Origin: Trachythela sp. YZ-2020
Lineage: Eukaryota > Cnidaria > Anthozoa > Malacalcyonacea > Clavulariidae
Length of the DNA stretch: 64,000 bases
Direction of reading: 5' to 3'
Assembly (NCBI GenBank): GCA_016169945.1
Contig: JADLSH010000369.1
Coordinates: forward strand, 4,960,001-5,024,000
Position 1 is the stretch's first letter, and each line of letters opens with the position of its first letter. The notes beneath the pieces were generated by a model that was given only the letters and a program-made list of their open reading frames with translations, was not told the origin of the DNA and did not search any database. Below are positions 45,513-58,000 of this stretch, piece after piece. The position numbers and the translations under genes were made by a program.

Positions 45513-45903
45513 GTAACTTTTTTATTTTTCTAAGTTTTTGAGATTAGATTAGATTATATATAAACCCACAACCTTGTATTAACTGAAATATCAATTGTTT
45601 AGTTGTACTTGTAAATAACATTTTCTGTGTTTGTCGGTCCATGTTATAATAGATTTAGACCGTATTAGAAATATATATATACTTTAAATAATTATTAGAA
45701 TGAAGATTGTGGACAATCTATTCAGAGTATTGTTTTCATGTTTTAACCAATTACCGCTTGTTCAAGAGTATGGAAACGATGGTAACACAATTTGTTTATT
45801 TGAAACCAGCAGGTAAAAATTAATGTAATTACACAATTGAGGTTATTCTGGTACTGAGTTCATCGTGCGGTGCATACAGTGCATATACAGTGCTTCACGT
45901 TTA

Positions 45904-46140
45904 AGGCCGGCCTCCACTTGCACGTACGTACGCATAATTGCACGCACGTACGTACGTGTTTATACTTTCGTGAAATGTGATTGGTTAAAAACTTGACGGC
46001 CGCACAGAAAGTAGAATACAGTTCTACTGTCATACGTACAAAAAGTTAGCCACAACGGTCAAGATTAGCGATCATTTTCGAGTCACAGAGCATGCGCAAA
46101 ATCGGTCGCGCTGGCCGTACGTGCAAGTGGAGGCCGGCCT
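45904..46140. mobile_element. 237-bp MITE with TTA target duplication downstream of the collagen gene
   Basis: The ends are AGGCCGGCCTCCACTTGCAC and its exact complement, with inverted matching over about 26 bp into CGTACG. TTA is duplicated at 45901-45903 and 46141-46143, as for PIF/Harbinger-type elements. The left part has CGTACGTACG-rich sequence. Confidence 0.9.
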
Positions 46141-46143
46141 TTA

Positions 46144-48316
46144 GTTGTGGTTCCATCAGGATTTGATTCAAGTACTTCAGACAAAGGCGTTCAAGTGTAT
46201 GATAATTCCGCTGCGTAGGCGACGGGGCCAACCCAGTTTCGAGAACGCCTTACTTGTTGACTTGTTTCATTTTCAATAAACTCCCACTTGTGATGAAATA
46301 TTTATTAAATCAACGACGGACAGACGGAAAGCAAAAACCATAAGAAATGTGTGTGAGCGCACAGGCACCGTCAAACCAATCATGATTAAGGGTATAATAG
46401 AAAGTGAGGTTTTCAAAGAACGAGGCAACACAATACAATACAAAAGAATATTTCATGGTTGGTGAGTGCGTACGATTTCTATTTACGAGTAGTGAACGAT
46501 CGCTAAACAAACGAGTAAGCACAGTCAGTGAACGAGTGAGTTTAGGCATCCTTCACAACGAGTAAATAATATGAATTGTACAAACGAAGCCGGCGTCAAT
46601 GTTTTGTACAATAAACCCTGGATGTTAATTGATACTCATGAACCTGAATAAGATTAAGAAACTCTTTAGAGCTAGACGTTTAAATTTGGAGCAAAGCGGC
46701 CTTTCTTAGGGTTGGTAGGTAGATATATAAGATATATATAGGTACATAAGCACCTGTTTATCTGCATCTTCCTGTTAACTCTCTTGACCTTGTGGCTTGT
46801 CCGTGTATATTAATCTTTTTCTTATTATTCGGCTTTGAATTTAATCTTTTTCAAGCTGAGCATGGCGAGTATCAACACCCACTGAACCATTAAGTCGTTA
46901 TAGATAAATATAGTTTGACTTTGAGCTGAAATATTGCGTTATAATATTAAACCACTTCGCCTGTATTTATTTAATACAGTATTCAATAGAAGACATGCTT
47001 TACTTTATATCCTGCGTCGCAGACGGTTGGGAAACTTGATACAGTGGAAAATACCCGCCGTCTCAAAAGTGATGGTAACTAGCCTTATAAGGCGCAAGAT
47101 AGTGTGAGTTTATGCGATTTAAGGCGAGTCAAGCATCAAGGCTATTTAAGAGAAACTTGGCCATTTTCTATAGTTGCGAGTTAAGATCTCCGAGCAGGCC
47201 TATCGTCGACCTTAACTAACACTGATGTATATTGAAGCTACGCTAAATGGAAACAGAATAGGAGTATAGAGGATCTGGGAATGGCCGGAAATCCTGAAGC
47301 ATGCGACTGTGCAATATAAAGCTTTCCACCGGGGTTAAATTTGATTTAACACATTCCCTTTCAGCCTATTAAAGGAGGAACAGTCATCCTTCCTCTGTTT
47401 AACATTGGTAACATGCCCACTTTAATATGATCTTTTCCGCAGAGGATTAAATACACCATAGAACGCGAGCGAGGAAAGAGAACAGAGAAAAGAATATAAT
47501 CTTAATTTTGATGTCTTAAGTCGATGTCTTATTGATGAATTGACCATCAATTTACATAATTATGCTGCATGCTGTTGTGGTGGCCCTGCCATTTTCAGTT
47601 CCAGTTTTTATATTAACTTCATTTTATAGTCTATAGCCTACTATGTATTTTTGTTGGAAAATGTAATAAATTCAAGTTAAATTGAATCCAAAATCAAGCT
47701 TTAACAGTACGTTTTAATTCAACTGATATCGTTTCGCTAAATAAATATCACTATATATAAAAGTAACTCTGCAGTTTCAAGAGTTCCTTGTCTTTCACAC
47801 GCACTTTATTCAGCAACCAATATTTAGTTTTCAAATAGAAATCAACAAATGAAGATTATTTATTTGTTTAAAACGTGCACTATGCACTGAGAAGTTGCAT
47901 TGCTTACAGCCTTACACGCGTTTAGTAACAGTTTATTTTATTAACACTTCATAAACTAAACTACTATGAACGACTACAAAACCCAAAGCTCATTTGCAGT
48001 GTTAGAAAATTTTCCTCATCTTTCAAAGCTGGGTTTGGCTCAGGTGAAAACCGTACGTGTAATATCTATATCACAGATGGAAATATAGAACATGCTCGGT
48101 AATCTTCAGAGCCGAATGACGGAAGAGAAATACAGCTGCTGGCACACCGTGCATTGTAAAATCATATTTAATGAAATTTGAGTGGGTTGAAATATCATCA
48201 AATAGATTTTTCTCGATATGCTAATGAATCATATATCCCTCTTCTGTGACATTGTCAAGAATCAAAGAATGCCGTTACGCGTTGACGACTCAGGCCACTT
48301 CATAATTAATAAGTTA
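46144..48316. other. Intergenic, no gene seen
   Basis: AT-rich. Short open frames occur on both strands but none shows recognisable protein content or splice-flanked exons. Confidence 0.5.
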
Positions 48317-48536
48317 GGTGCCGTCGACAAATAGATTTCGTCCCGCGATCGCGGACTTGTTCCGCGATTGCTTTAACCCCCCCCAACCCCATCGCGGACC
48401 AGTCCAACGTCTTTTTAGCCAGAAAAGTCAGTTTTCGTCCTGTTTATTTTGTAATCGCGGATTCAAGGCTGACCCCCTCCCCCATCGCGGAGCAAGTCCG
48501 CGATCGGTGGACGAAATCTATTTGTCGACGGCCCCT
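48317..48536. mobile_element. MITE of about 220 bp with GC-rich inverted ends
   Basis: The left arm (GCCGTCGACAAATAGATTTC, then GTCC and GCGATCGCGGACTTG) is matched in reverse complement at 48482-48534. Target duplication is not certain; TTA-like sequence lies on both sides. Short Pro/Arg-rich frames here come from the element. Confidence 0.8.
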
Positions 48537-49673
48537 TTATTAATATTCGGTTGAATTTTTCAGGTAGATTGATTGATCCTAATGACTTGTATCCTACACT
48601 GGCACCACATGTTCAATATATCACTTCATAACACACGTCACTTCGGTTGCTTTGTATTAATTATCAAACTGGAAGTTTGCGATATTACGATCTCATTCGA
48701 TTTTAGGATAAACAGTTTCGCTTCACATAAATTACAAACTCATATGAACACGCTAGTTTACCATGTCCCAAGAAAATTCTCAGAAGTTTTAATTAAAAAT
48801 GACCTTAAATAAATATGCACGCTCCTAATACGACAACTGATTACTGATACAAATTCTGGACCCTTGTTTGCATTTACACAAACACCAACTCTTCATTCAC
48901 TTTCATCTACAACTAGAGACTTGAAAATCAAAATATCCGGAATTATAATACCATAACATGTGACCGAAGAGAAGAAAGGTAAGTGTTTGAGCACTCTTAA
49001 AACTGACTGGCGTCACGATGGCTCGTGGTGATCTCCACAGCCACACCTCTCTAGAAGTATGTTTTCTTTTAGAGGGTCTCTGTAATACGGACACTTTCCT
49101 CCGTCCCCTGTATTAGGGAGGTTCGACTGTAAAGACCAGATGCAAGCAGACAAGAGAAAGTACGAGCCTGGATATACAGTACATCTGTCATACTTACAGC
49201 GATAAATATTTATTGCAACATAACTTAAACATCGTCTTCAATATAAATAATTGCTTGCGTTGGGTAAAATAACTACTTGCTACACACATTGTATTTTTAC
49301 ATCGCACTAAATATACAGTAAGTTCAGTAAGAATATTTTTCATTCGCGTTGACTGTTGTTCACTCAGCTGATGAAAGTTTTAAATTAATAAAAGTAGGCC
49401 AGCAAAGTATGTACAACTATAACATTACACTATATTACAAATAGCCAAATGCACCCTTTGTATATTTCAAGATGTATGTATTAGTAATTAGGATAGAGGC
49501 GACTCCTAAGTTTCATAATGGACACATGGTTCAAAGTCGCACATTATTTGGCTATTTGTGGTTTCAGCACTTAACAGCAGGGCTCCGATTTGTTGTATCT
49601 ACTTACATTAGTGAGCGACTGAGCGTTCAAAATAACTTTAAATGTTAATTTTGTATCTTGATTTCAATGAATA
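48537..49673. other. Intergenic region between MITE and CTCK gene
   Basis: No gene or repeat recognised. Confidence 0.45.
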
Positions 49674-49679
49674 TTTATT
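49674..49679 (-). promoter_or_regulatory. Candidate poly(A) signal of the CTCK gene
   Basis: TTTATT on the + strand (AATAAA on the minus strand) about 180 nt after the stop codon. Confidence 0.45.
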
Positions 49680-49858
49680 GAATTCACTTGTGAGAGTTCA
49701 GGTTCCATTACAAGCATTTTTGTAACATGTTGACTTGTGCACACGTTATCTTTTCAAAACCGTCGTTTATAAATATATTCTTAGACTTTTGTGCTCTATA
49801 CGACTATAGTTCTTCCCTGCACAGGAAAGTGCAAAGTCAATTCTTTATATTTCGTTCG

Positions 49859-50242
49859 TTAGCAAGGCAGACATGAACAGGACTTGGCGGATAGAACATC
49901 ATGAAGCTTTTTAACAATTCTGCCATTGCTATCTAGACAAAATAGTTGAACGCTTACGATATCCGTTTGTAAAGCTCTACAGCAGCGACACGTAGAAACC
50001 GTAATCGTAGAACCATCTTTGTTATGAGGAACACTGTAGGATAAACAATTTCCTCTGCATCTTTTCACTGGAATGTTAGATCGAGATTTGCATGTTGGTA
50101 TATTGACAGTAATCGTGACATCTTCTGGGATACAGCTAACATTGCCCAGTGCTCGTTTCTTCAACGACCGTGACTGGATTCCAGTGAAGATAACCAGAAT
50201 GAAGAATAGAATATATTTCGTATTTACGCCGCTCAGATTCAT
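49859..50242 (-). CDS. Small secreted cystine-knot (CTCK) protein, 127 residues
   Basis: Residues 1-24 form a signal peptide (hydrophobic core YILFFILVIFTGI). RSLKKR at 25-30 is a dibasic prohormone-type cleavage site. The mature part has 11 cysteines: C37, C51, C62, C66, C85, C87, C88, C102, C122, C124 and C127. CRGNC (62-66) supplies the C-x-G-x-C ring of a cystine knot, and CRCC (85-88) and CSC (122-124) match the C-terminal cystine knot of mucins, von Willebrand factor and related proteins. The spacing from CxCC to LFCLDSNG also fits that group. Here the knot stands alone. A secreted ligand, a bursicon/DAN-like factor or a mucus-associated peptide are all possible; sequence alone cannot choose. 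Coding is in one exon; an acceptor lies just upstream of the ATG. Confidence 0.88.
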   Translation of the reverse strand: MNLSGVNTKYILFFILVIFTGIQSRSLKKRALGNVSCIPEDVTITVNIPTCKSRSNIPVKRCRGNCLSYSVPHNKDGSTITVSTCRCCRALQTDIVSVQLFCLDSNGRIVKKLHDVLSAKSCSCLPC

Positions 50243-50260
50243 TACACAATCCAGAATACA
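50243..50260 (-). other. 5' UTR part of CTCK exon 2 with its splice acceptor
   Basis: On the minus strand TTCTTTCTTATAG (a good polypyrimidine tract and AG) ends at 50261, 18 nt before the ATG. This suggests the coding exon is joined to an upstream non-coding exon. Confidence 0.65.
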
Positions 50261-53200
50261 CTATAAGAAAGAATCACATACAATGAGACGCAGAAGATAA
50301 AAGCTTATATCAACGATAGACAATGCAGCAACGCAGGCCACTCAAGACTGGAAGGAAGTGATGATTGAGAGGCTCCAGACCTTATCAGACAGATCTCCTG
50401 AAAGCTATGCATATTAATTACCATTCATAATGATATCGTACCATGCACGAGATTGTCACAATAAATAATGAGTAACCATAACCCAATTGAACTTTTCACG
50501 TTTCAAACGACTCTTAACTTTTAAGACATCAAGTGACGAGCATATTTCTCCATGAAAATATGGAACTGTCCAATATATGAAGGGTTTAATTGCTGCCAGA
50601 GTCACTTTCACAAAGAGATTGTGCAACTGATGCAAGTTAATATTTTAGTAAGATTTGTTAGGTTTTCATTTCTATATTGCAATTTAGGATTGTTCTTTAC
50701 TGCGCTTGGATACAGTTTCTATGCAACAACAGCAAACAAAGCCCCCTGCATTATATAGAACGAGAGAGGACATATATTTAGAATGAGGCGATATAGGTCA
50801 GGTGTAATCTGATATCTATACAGCCCGAGATGCAATCTATAACAAAGTAGCCTATTAGCTATTAATCGTTACCCAGGGAAGGAAGCCGAAGCGGCGGGGG
50901 CAGCCCCATGAAAAGGGCGCGAGAAATTTGTAGGGGTGTCCGGGGATATCCTCCCCCGGAAAATTTTTTGAATCTACACTCTCTGAAATGCCATTTCCTG
51001 CATTTTGAGTGGAAATTTTACATAATTCTGATATTATAAAACGCAATATAAAATACACAAAAGGATGAAAGTCTACACATTTTTAAGATGATACACATAT
51101 AAATCATACATTCAGATTTCCAGTTCATATAAACCTATATAGGAACTGTATATTTCCAATTTATATAAACCTACGAGGGCTAGCCCGGTCACAATAATAA
51201 TAATTTATTCATTTCAATGCACTTTATTGTTAAGAAAAAGGGCAACCGGTTGCAACAGGCAAGATCTGGCCAGCGAACTAACTGACGTGAATCTAAAGCG
51301 TCCAATATAAATTGGCCGTAAGTCGCAGTTCTCTGTGTGCGACCATTTATGCTACACCAAAATTCTAAGGTAACGGCTTCTGGTGGCGGCAAACTGGCAA
51401 AGGTCCTGGGACTAGCAAACAGTGCTTCTATTTTCTTCACGAAACTGTGTTTTAACACTTTCATATTACTAGAGGTAACTTTCGGGACTTACGAGTCACA
51501 CAAACACGCGGGCTCTGCATGAGAGAGCCGCCAAGGACGGCAACTTATCGAAAAAGAGGGATGTTTGTCGTTCTCTTCAAAACCCGCCAGATGAGATTTT
51601 CAAGAGGTATTATAAAATTATCAAACAAAAGCTTAAAGCCAATTGGGGGGAACTGTGGGTCATATTATAAAAAGCCGACTATAACTACGTGAAACTAATA
51701 GTTGATTTCAAGTACGTGCACGTTTTGAAAAGTTTATAATCGGTTCATGTTTATGCGATCTCAACCTAACCGAGCATGCGCATTCCTTCGATTACTGTCG
51801 CATGATTGTTGAACAGAAAATCTGGATAAATATATTCTGGGCTTGAACATGATTTTTAAAATTTAAACACATTTTAGTATTCTTGCTAACATCAAATCAA
51901 TTTTTTTACTCGACTACTTTAAATTGTGGTAACATTCACTTATTTTGTCTATATATTATACACCTACACACAGTACAGAGTTCCATGCAGGTAAAGTGAA
52001 AATGTGGAACTATATAATTTAATACGCCCTCTCGCGGTTCAGCGGATTTTTCAGCCTTCTCTATTTCATTTTACTTGAATTTTTATGCTTTAGAATCATG
52101 AAAATATGTTTTTCCTGGATTATTCCGTATGTTTTACCACGGGAGTTGTAGTTCAAATCAGTATATGTGATTCGCAAGGGGCGAAGTTCTCGGCCGCAGT
52201 ATGCATGCCGCACGTTATATAGTATCATATTTCAATGACAATGTTGATAAATCTAATCTTCCCATTATCTTGTGTCATTCAAGGTATTGAAGATATTTTT
52301 AGGACATATTGTTTCGGTATGTATGTATACATAAGAAGTTCCTTTAAACAGGAAAATTTGTAGATCCTGTTCGCCTACCTAGTACAAAGTTGGTTAAAGT
52401 AAACAATGTCTTTCATCGAAACGCATTTATAACTTAAGAACGAGCCAACATATTTTTCTGTCACTCTCCTCCGCAGAGGCGAAGCGTGGGGGGAGCGTGG
52501 GGGGAGCGTGGGGGGAGCGTGCGGTCTCGAGAATTTTTATTAGTCTTACACGAAGTTTTGAGAGAGTGGGGAGTGCGCAAAGTCGTCTCCGTGCCGAGAC
52601 GACTAAATATTTTTTTAAAGCTCGCAAGCCTCTGCGGAGGAGTGTTTTCCTGTTATTTTGACCTTCTGAACTGGCATTAGTCTACACTAACCGCAGTACA
52701 AACACAAATTACAGAGCAAATTGACTAATAGGAAACTGAATAATTTTCACATAAGGTTTATCACAAAAAAGGGCTTTGGGCTTTGTAAAACAGTTGAGGG
52801 GTAACCAAAAACTTGATTAACGGATAAAGTATAATCTAAGTGTTTTCATTGGGCACTGGCTCCAAAGAGGCGTGTTTTTAAATATATATATAGTGCACAG
52901 AAATCTATTAACGAATCTTAGCAAATATACCATAAAATAAGCTGAGTCAGAATGGCATTTGGTTGGATGTAATGTGGATAACTTGTTTGTTCAGAATATC
53001 ATTCATCATATTGTCTACACTACAGCCCTCACTCTATAAATATACAAAACCTACGCAGTACTTTATATAATTTTATGCAATTATCTGCACTTTGATATAT
53101 GATTAATGACTGTTATTCCTACACACAGATCACAGCTATGACGTAGTAACTATCTCATAACGACTAAAACAGGGAAATAATACCATAATTCGTCCCAAAT

Positions 53201-54861
53201 AGAGATGCTTCATTCCAAACGTCCCATGACTACCATTATCCTTTTCCTGTTGCTAACTAATTCCTGTTAACGATAACTTTCAATTCCTTTTTGGCCGCAA
53301 TTTGGTATGACATGCAATCATTCAAGTCTCTATTTTTAGACAGGAACATATGCATAATATAATGAAGGCATTCAACTATAGTTGCCAGAATGCCAGTTGA
53401 ACGATATAGAACAGGAATTTTCTAATACTCTTGACCATGTTTCGAGAACAGTGAAAGTAAACACTGAAAACGGGTCAAGACCTAAGATCGGGAGAAGTTA
53501 TTCAAGGTATACCTGGCGCAAAAGTGTTTGGTTATGTATTCAGCGTGTGTGGACACAAGACATCTTCTAGATTTTTAGGTGTGCTATAAAATCTTAGAAA
53601 TTATAGAAATTTTAATCTGAGATTGATTAAGAACATGCAAGAGTGCGAGCAAGAGTGCTTCTGACAGTTCTGTCATATTGATTCGGCTTATAATCTGCTT
53701 GCAACAGTCTTGCAACGGACAACGCTCATCGTTCCGATAACTGCCAAGACAACTGCTATGTCAAAGTGCAGATGGTTCATGCATTCCAACAAATTTGAGA
53801 TTCTTCTTTGACCTATGTGACTTTCTACATTTATACAGAAAAGCTACAGTAAGCCAACTTGCTAGGTATGGCTGCCTATACAAGGCGGCTATGCCACTAT
53901 AGTATGGAATTGATACAAAAAAACATTCAGCTTGTGTCTTATTCCGGATCTTGGCCTTGGGTTTTCAAGATGTTTTCATATTTGCATGGCTAGAACATAA
54001 AGACTTTTAAATCCGCCTTGAAAAACTACCATGCATGGCCATATGGGGTTATAAATTTAAATGCTATTCTTCTATATGCATGTGCAAGGTTTTTTTACAG
54101 AAATATCGAAACATTATAAACTCACATACCACCCATTGACAGAGTTGGTGGTAAATCATTTCAAGTGAATGAGAAAAGGAAATAGATCATTTTACGCCAT
54201 GCTTTTAAGACATCCTTTCATTATAACGACCTTTCACACCCACATAATGAATAATTGATTATTTGTTTTTGGCCACTAACAATTAACAAAATTTCAGATA
54301 AAAACATGCGGGCCGATTATGTAAGGAACTATTCACAACTTTAGAGTACTACACTTTTATAACAGTTCTGCATGTCCGTACGTGTTCCTCTCATGGACAA
54401 GGTGTGTATTATGACCTGATGTTATGGCTGCTACACTAATCACTGCTTTGCCTAGCTTGCTGTTATATTTAACTTAATACATATTCAAAACATACAAACA
54501 TGTTCAAATAATGTGTTGCCAAGACGTTGGATATTATATTGTAAGATATATGACAAACATGCACTTTCCCAATTTAACCAGAAATGCTTAAATGCTTGCA
54601 TATACTTAAATGCTAAGTCTCAGCAGTAAAGCGGCCAAAGTGTCCACAAATAACTGTTAGTTACGCCTTTACCATTAATCGCAATTGTACAATACAAACA
54701 AGTGTATTGAACAAAATATAGAGTTTTCTAACGAACCCTAATTGTTGTTCCGCGTATCCACAGCAAGATATGAGACCATAAAAGGTATCCTGCGGTCTAA
54801 TCTATAATCTGAACAACATTTACAAACTATGGCATACACATTCTGTATGGCAATTACTCAC
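50261..54861 (-). other. Inferred 4.6-kb intron of the CTCK gene
   Basis: It runs from donor GTGAGT at 54861 to the acceptor at 50261. Within it are a MITE (52462-52644), a decayed G-rich repeat piece (about 50865-50970) and, at 51187-51480, minus-strand sequence ending in AATAAATTATTATTATTG that looks like a LINE or processed-transcript tail. Part of 51520-51650 is open on the + strand but unrecognised. Intron status is inferred. Confidence 0.5.
52462..52644. mobile_element. 183-bp hAT-like MITE in the CTCK intron
   Basis: The left end CACTCTCCTCCGCAGAGGC is matched in reverse complement at the right (GCCTCTGCGGAGGAGTG). Flanks TTTTCTGT and TTTTCCTGT look like an 8-bp duplication with one inserted C. 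It contains four tandem GTGGGGGGAGC units at 52486-52522. Confidence 0.8.
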
Positions 54862-55010
54862 CAAGTAAAATCTTCTGAACAGTGGTCACTCCAATAAAGT
54901 TATAGTGTTTGCAGTTGAAGCCAGAGAGTATGTTGATGTTGAATGATGAATGAGCAGTTGTGACTCGAGCTTAAATTGATTGCTTCAGTGTGTGGGAGGC
55001 GGTGACGTTA
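54862..55010 (-). other. Putative non-coding first exon of the CTCK gene
   Basis: It begins about 30 nt after a TATA-like box and ends with TTTTACTTG before GTGAGT. It contains no ATG on the minus strand, as expected for a 5' UTR exon. Assignment to the CTCK gene rests on strand, splice-site fit and lack of any other candidate in between. Confidence 0.55.
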
Positions 55011-55036
55011 AGTAATATGATCGCGGATCCACCCTA

Positions 55037-55042
55037 CTTATA
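55037..55042 (-). promoter_or_regulatory. TATA-like box of the CTCK gene
   Basis: The minus strand reads CCATATAAGTAGGGTGG. TATAAG lies about 30 nt upstream of the proposed start of exon 1, close to a GC-richer initiator region. Confidence 0.5.
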
Positions 55043-55059
55043 TGGTATTAATGACTACA

Positions 55060-58000
55060 CATGGTTGATATATCGCTGTCATCATCAAGAATGACTAACG
55101 TAACTGTGTGTGCATATTTTAAATCTGTTTTGTACTAGAATTTACCGGTTCCTTCTCAAAACAAAATACCTCTTCTTCTGGCAGGTCTGTGGCTTATTTT
55201 TGGTTTCATATCTTCTTACTTTTACACTACTCATAAAATATTTTACTTTTTTGAAGTGCGAACGTTTTATGGTACATTTCATACAATGTTATCTGACATT
55301 TAACTGATAAATACCCATGCTCAGTAACAATAAATTATCTACGTGCCCTTCCTCATGGCCTTCCTCGTGGCAGATTAGAAGAAGTCATGCATGCATAATC
55401 ATAATAAATGATAAAGAAAGTCTGTGTTGACTATTGGGAGTATTGGCATTGAAGAAAGTTTCAGGAGTGGCAAATAATGGACTTTGCTCCAAATGTCACG
55501 GTATCGTACTATCTCAGTTCAGAATACAACTATACTGTAGTACAAAGTGTTAAACTCCATCAGGCAACAAGGAAGTATATACAAGGTTGCCAATATATAG
55601 TACAACCCACATTTTTAAAGAAATCAAATTCTGTTCTGATATTTGCAACGATATCATAATAAAAGGACTAAAACGGTTCTTACATTTTATCATCCTATAA
55701 CTTATGGCTATGCCTACGTATCAAGAATAATGCTTGTATCAAAATTATTTAAAACGTGAGCATGCACTTGTTGCAACTACCGTTCGCAAGAAGTTGTCAA
55801 GTTGTTATTTATTTTGAATATTCAAGCTCTCGATCCGTCAGTAAACATTGTGCTTCCTGAAATTCTTGTTAGTCCGGTATATTTACATGTTGGTGCTAAT
55901 TTACTGCTAAGCTAAACAACTATCCAAAACATTTTGTCGGTTCCTTGTGGTTTTTGCCATTAAATTATCAACTCCTGCACGGCGAAAGGAAACTCGTTAC
56001 CAAGCTTATATCAAAGTTGCCAAGTTAAACAATTACAACTGTGCAACAGTTTTGTCTGCTGAAAATTTGCCAACCTTTCTTGGCAATTATAGCTTAGACC
56101 TTAGTGTTGTTTATCATTTGTCTCATAAGACAAAAGTTTAGCAGGCTATTCCTCAGACTCAGTTAGCTGTACAGCGATTGAAAATTTAAACTTGTGAACT
56201 TATATCTAGTATTTAGTACTAGCTAGTCATTCAGCTCAAGCAGATAATTGAGATAGCCCTCAATATATAAATTAAAGCACCTTTGTAACCTTTTCCATGT
56301 ATATTATACTTTTAATCAGTTTCATATTCACGTATTTTTACCACACAACCTACAGTTTTCCGGAATAAAAAACTCGACCAAATATGGCGATGTTTTCAGC
56401 CTCGCACAACAATAGTAAAGCTGTGCGCAGGCGCTCTAACCAGCGCCTAAACGTGGGAAAGCGTCTTTGCGTTGGTCACAACAACACACGTTTCTATGGG
56501 TGTATTTGTCGACTGTGCATAATGCATAATATATTGTAAAACAATTACTGTAATTAATGTCTGACAACTGTTTTCAATTATGTAAAAGGCTGTTGACTTT
56601 GGCCAACATTTTGTGTCCCTGTCCACTGCCTGCCTTTACTTCGAAAGTAGACCATCTTGTTGTAATTACTGTTACACCTTGTTTGACCTTTTTGCCAAAG
56701 TTAAAGACTCAAAGAAGTTGAAAGAAGCTCCCCAAATAATTGTGCATGGGCGGTTAAAAATATAGTGTCCGCATTTTTAAACAACATACTTAAACAAATG
56801 TGAAATAGACAAATGGGTGGCACAAATGGGTGCGAGAACGCCACACGTTTCATAAATTGTTCTAGCTTAATCTTTACCGTAGGTAAATATCCATTCAGTA
56901 GGATTAAGTTTACTGTTCTTTGTGATTCGTCAGAAATGCTAGGACTGCCAGTAATGCACAATCATTACTTGGAACAATCATTACTTGGTCGATTAAAAAT
57001 AAATTGCTATATTATAGACACAAAATCATGTCCCATTTATGATAATCAGTCCAGAAATATAGAATCTAAATCTGGTCTTCGAATCTACATAAAAAACTCG
57101 AATCTAGGACACTTTCCAAATTTTGAGATCGATGCTGAGAATGCGATAGTGGTTAATTAGATTACAAGTTTAATTCATATAACAATCTCAATGTTAAAAC
57201 TACTTAAAAGTGATTATCGATGCTGAAGTTGGAACAGAAATTTCTAAAAGAAAAAGGGAGTTGAATAATATCTTTGTTGTTATCAACATGCGATAGGAAG
57301 TTTATAAACCATGAAGGACACCAACATGTGGACGACTGCCAAACAAATGAAGACGCTGAAATATATAATCAATGTTGTAAATTAATCCTATCTTGCATTA
57401 ACTATCGTATGAATTGAATACAGTTTCAGAAAGTTACGACAGGGCTTTGCCATTCACAACAGTTCTACCCCAAAACGTTAACTTTCATTTCTTTTGTTCA
57501 AGAAATTGTTTTATTTGAAATTCGTTACACCATCTATTAACTGTGGTTACACGTGCTTGAACCATCCGCCCCCGCAGACCCCTACTTGTATGACGTCATT
57601 TTAGCGGACATTTATGACCGGATGTCAAGCAATGGGTACGATGAAAAATTGAAGCTTTACTGAGTTTACTGAGTTGTTTATAAATATGTTGAGTTGAAAT
57701 TTCTCACACACTCAAATCTTAAATACGGAAATTGCATCTCACTGATTTAAAAACATAGTTTCAGGCTGTCATCAGGCAGAGCAAAGCCGTCAAGAGCATC
57801 GCTAAATAACCCTGGGAGCCAGAAGTTTTGCCACGTTCGCAGAAGAAAAACATGTAAAAAGCGTAAAACCCATGCCATGTTTTGGTATTTTGCATGCGTG
57901 CGTGGAATGACTTCTGGCATCCAGGGTATCATTAAATAGGCATTATAACTTTATTTTTAGACTCCCGCTCACAAATAACAAGATTATTCATGTTTGTAAC

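Noticed and set aside
45904..46140. Regulatory CpG/CGTACG cluster for the collagen 3' region
   Set aside because: The sequence is a MITE with exact TIRs and a TTA duplication.
51189..51464. 91-codon minus-strand reading frame
   Set aside because: Ends in a poly-Leu run encoded by AATTATTATTATT tail sequence; more likely the 3' end of a retroelement or processed transcript than a gene.
56813..57160. 115-codon + strand reading frame
   Set aside because: No recognised domain, no signal peptide, no splice context; plausible by chance in AT-rich DNA.
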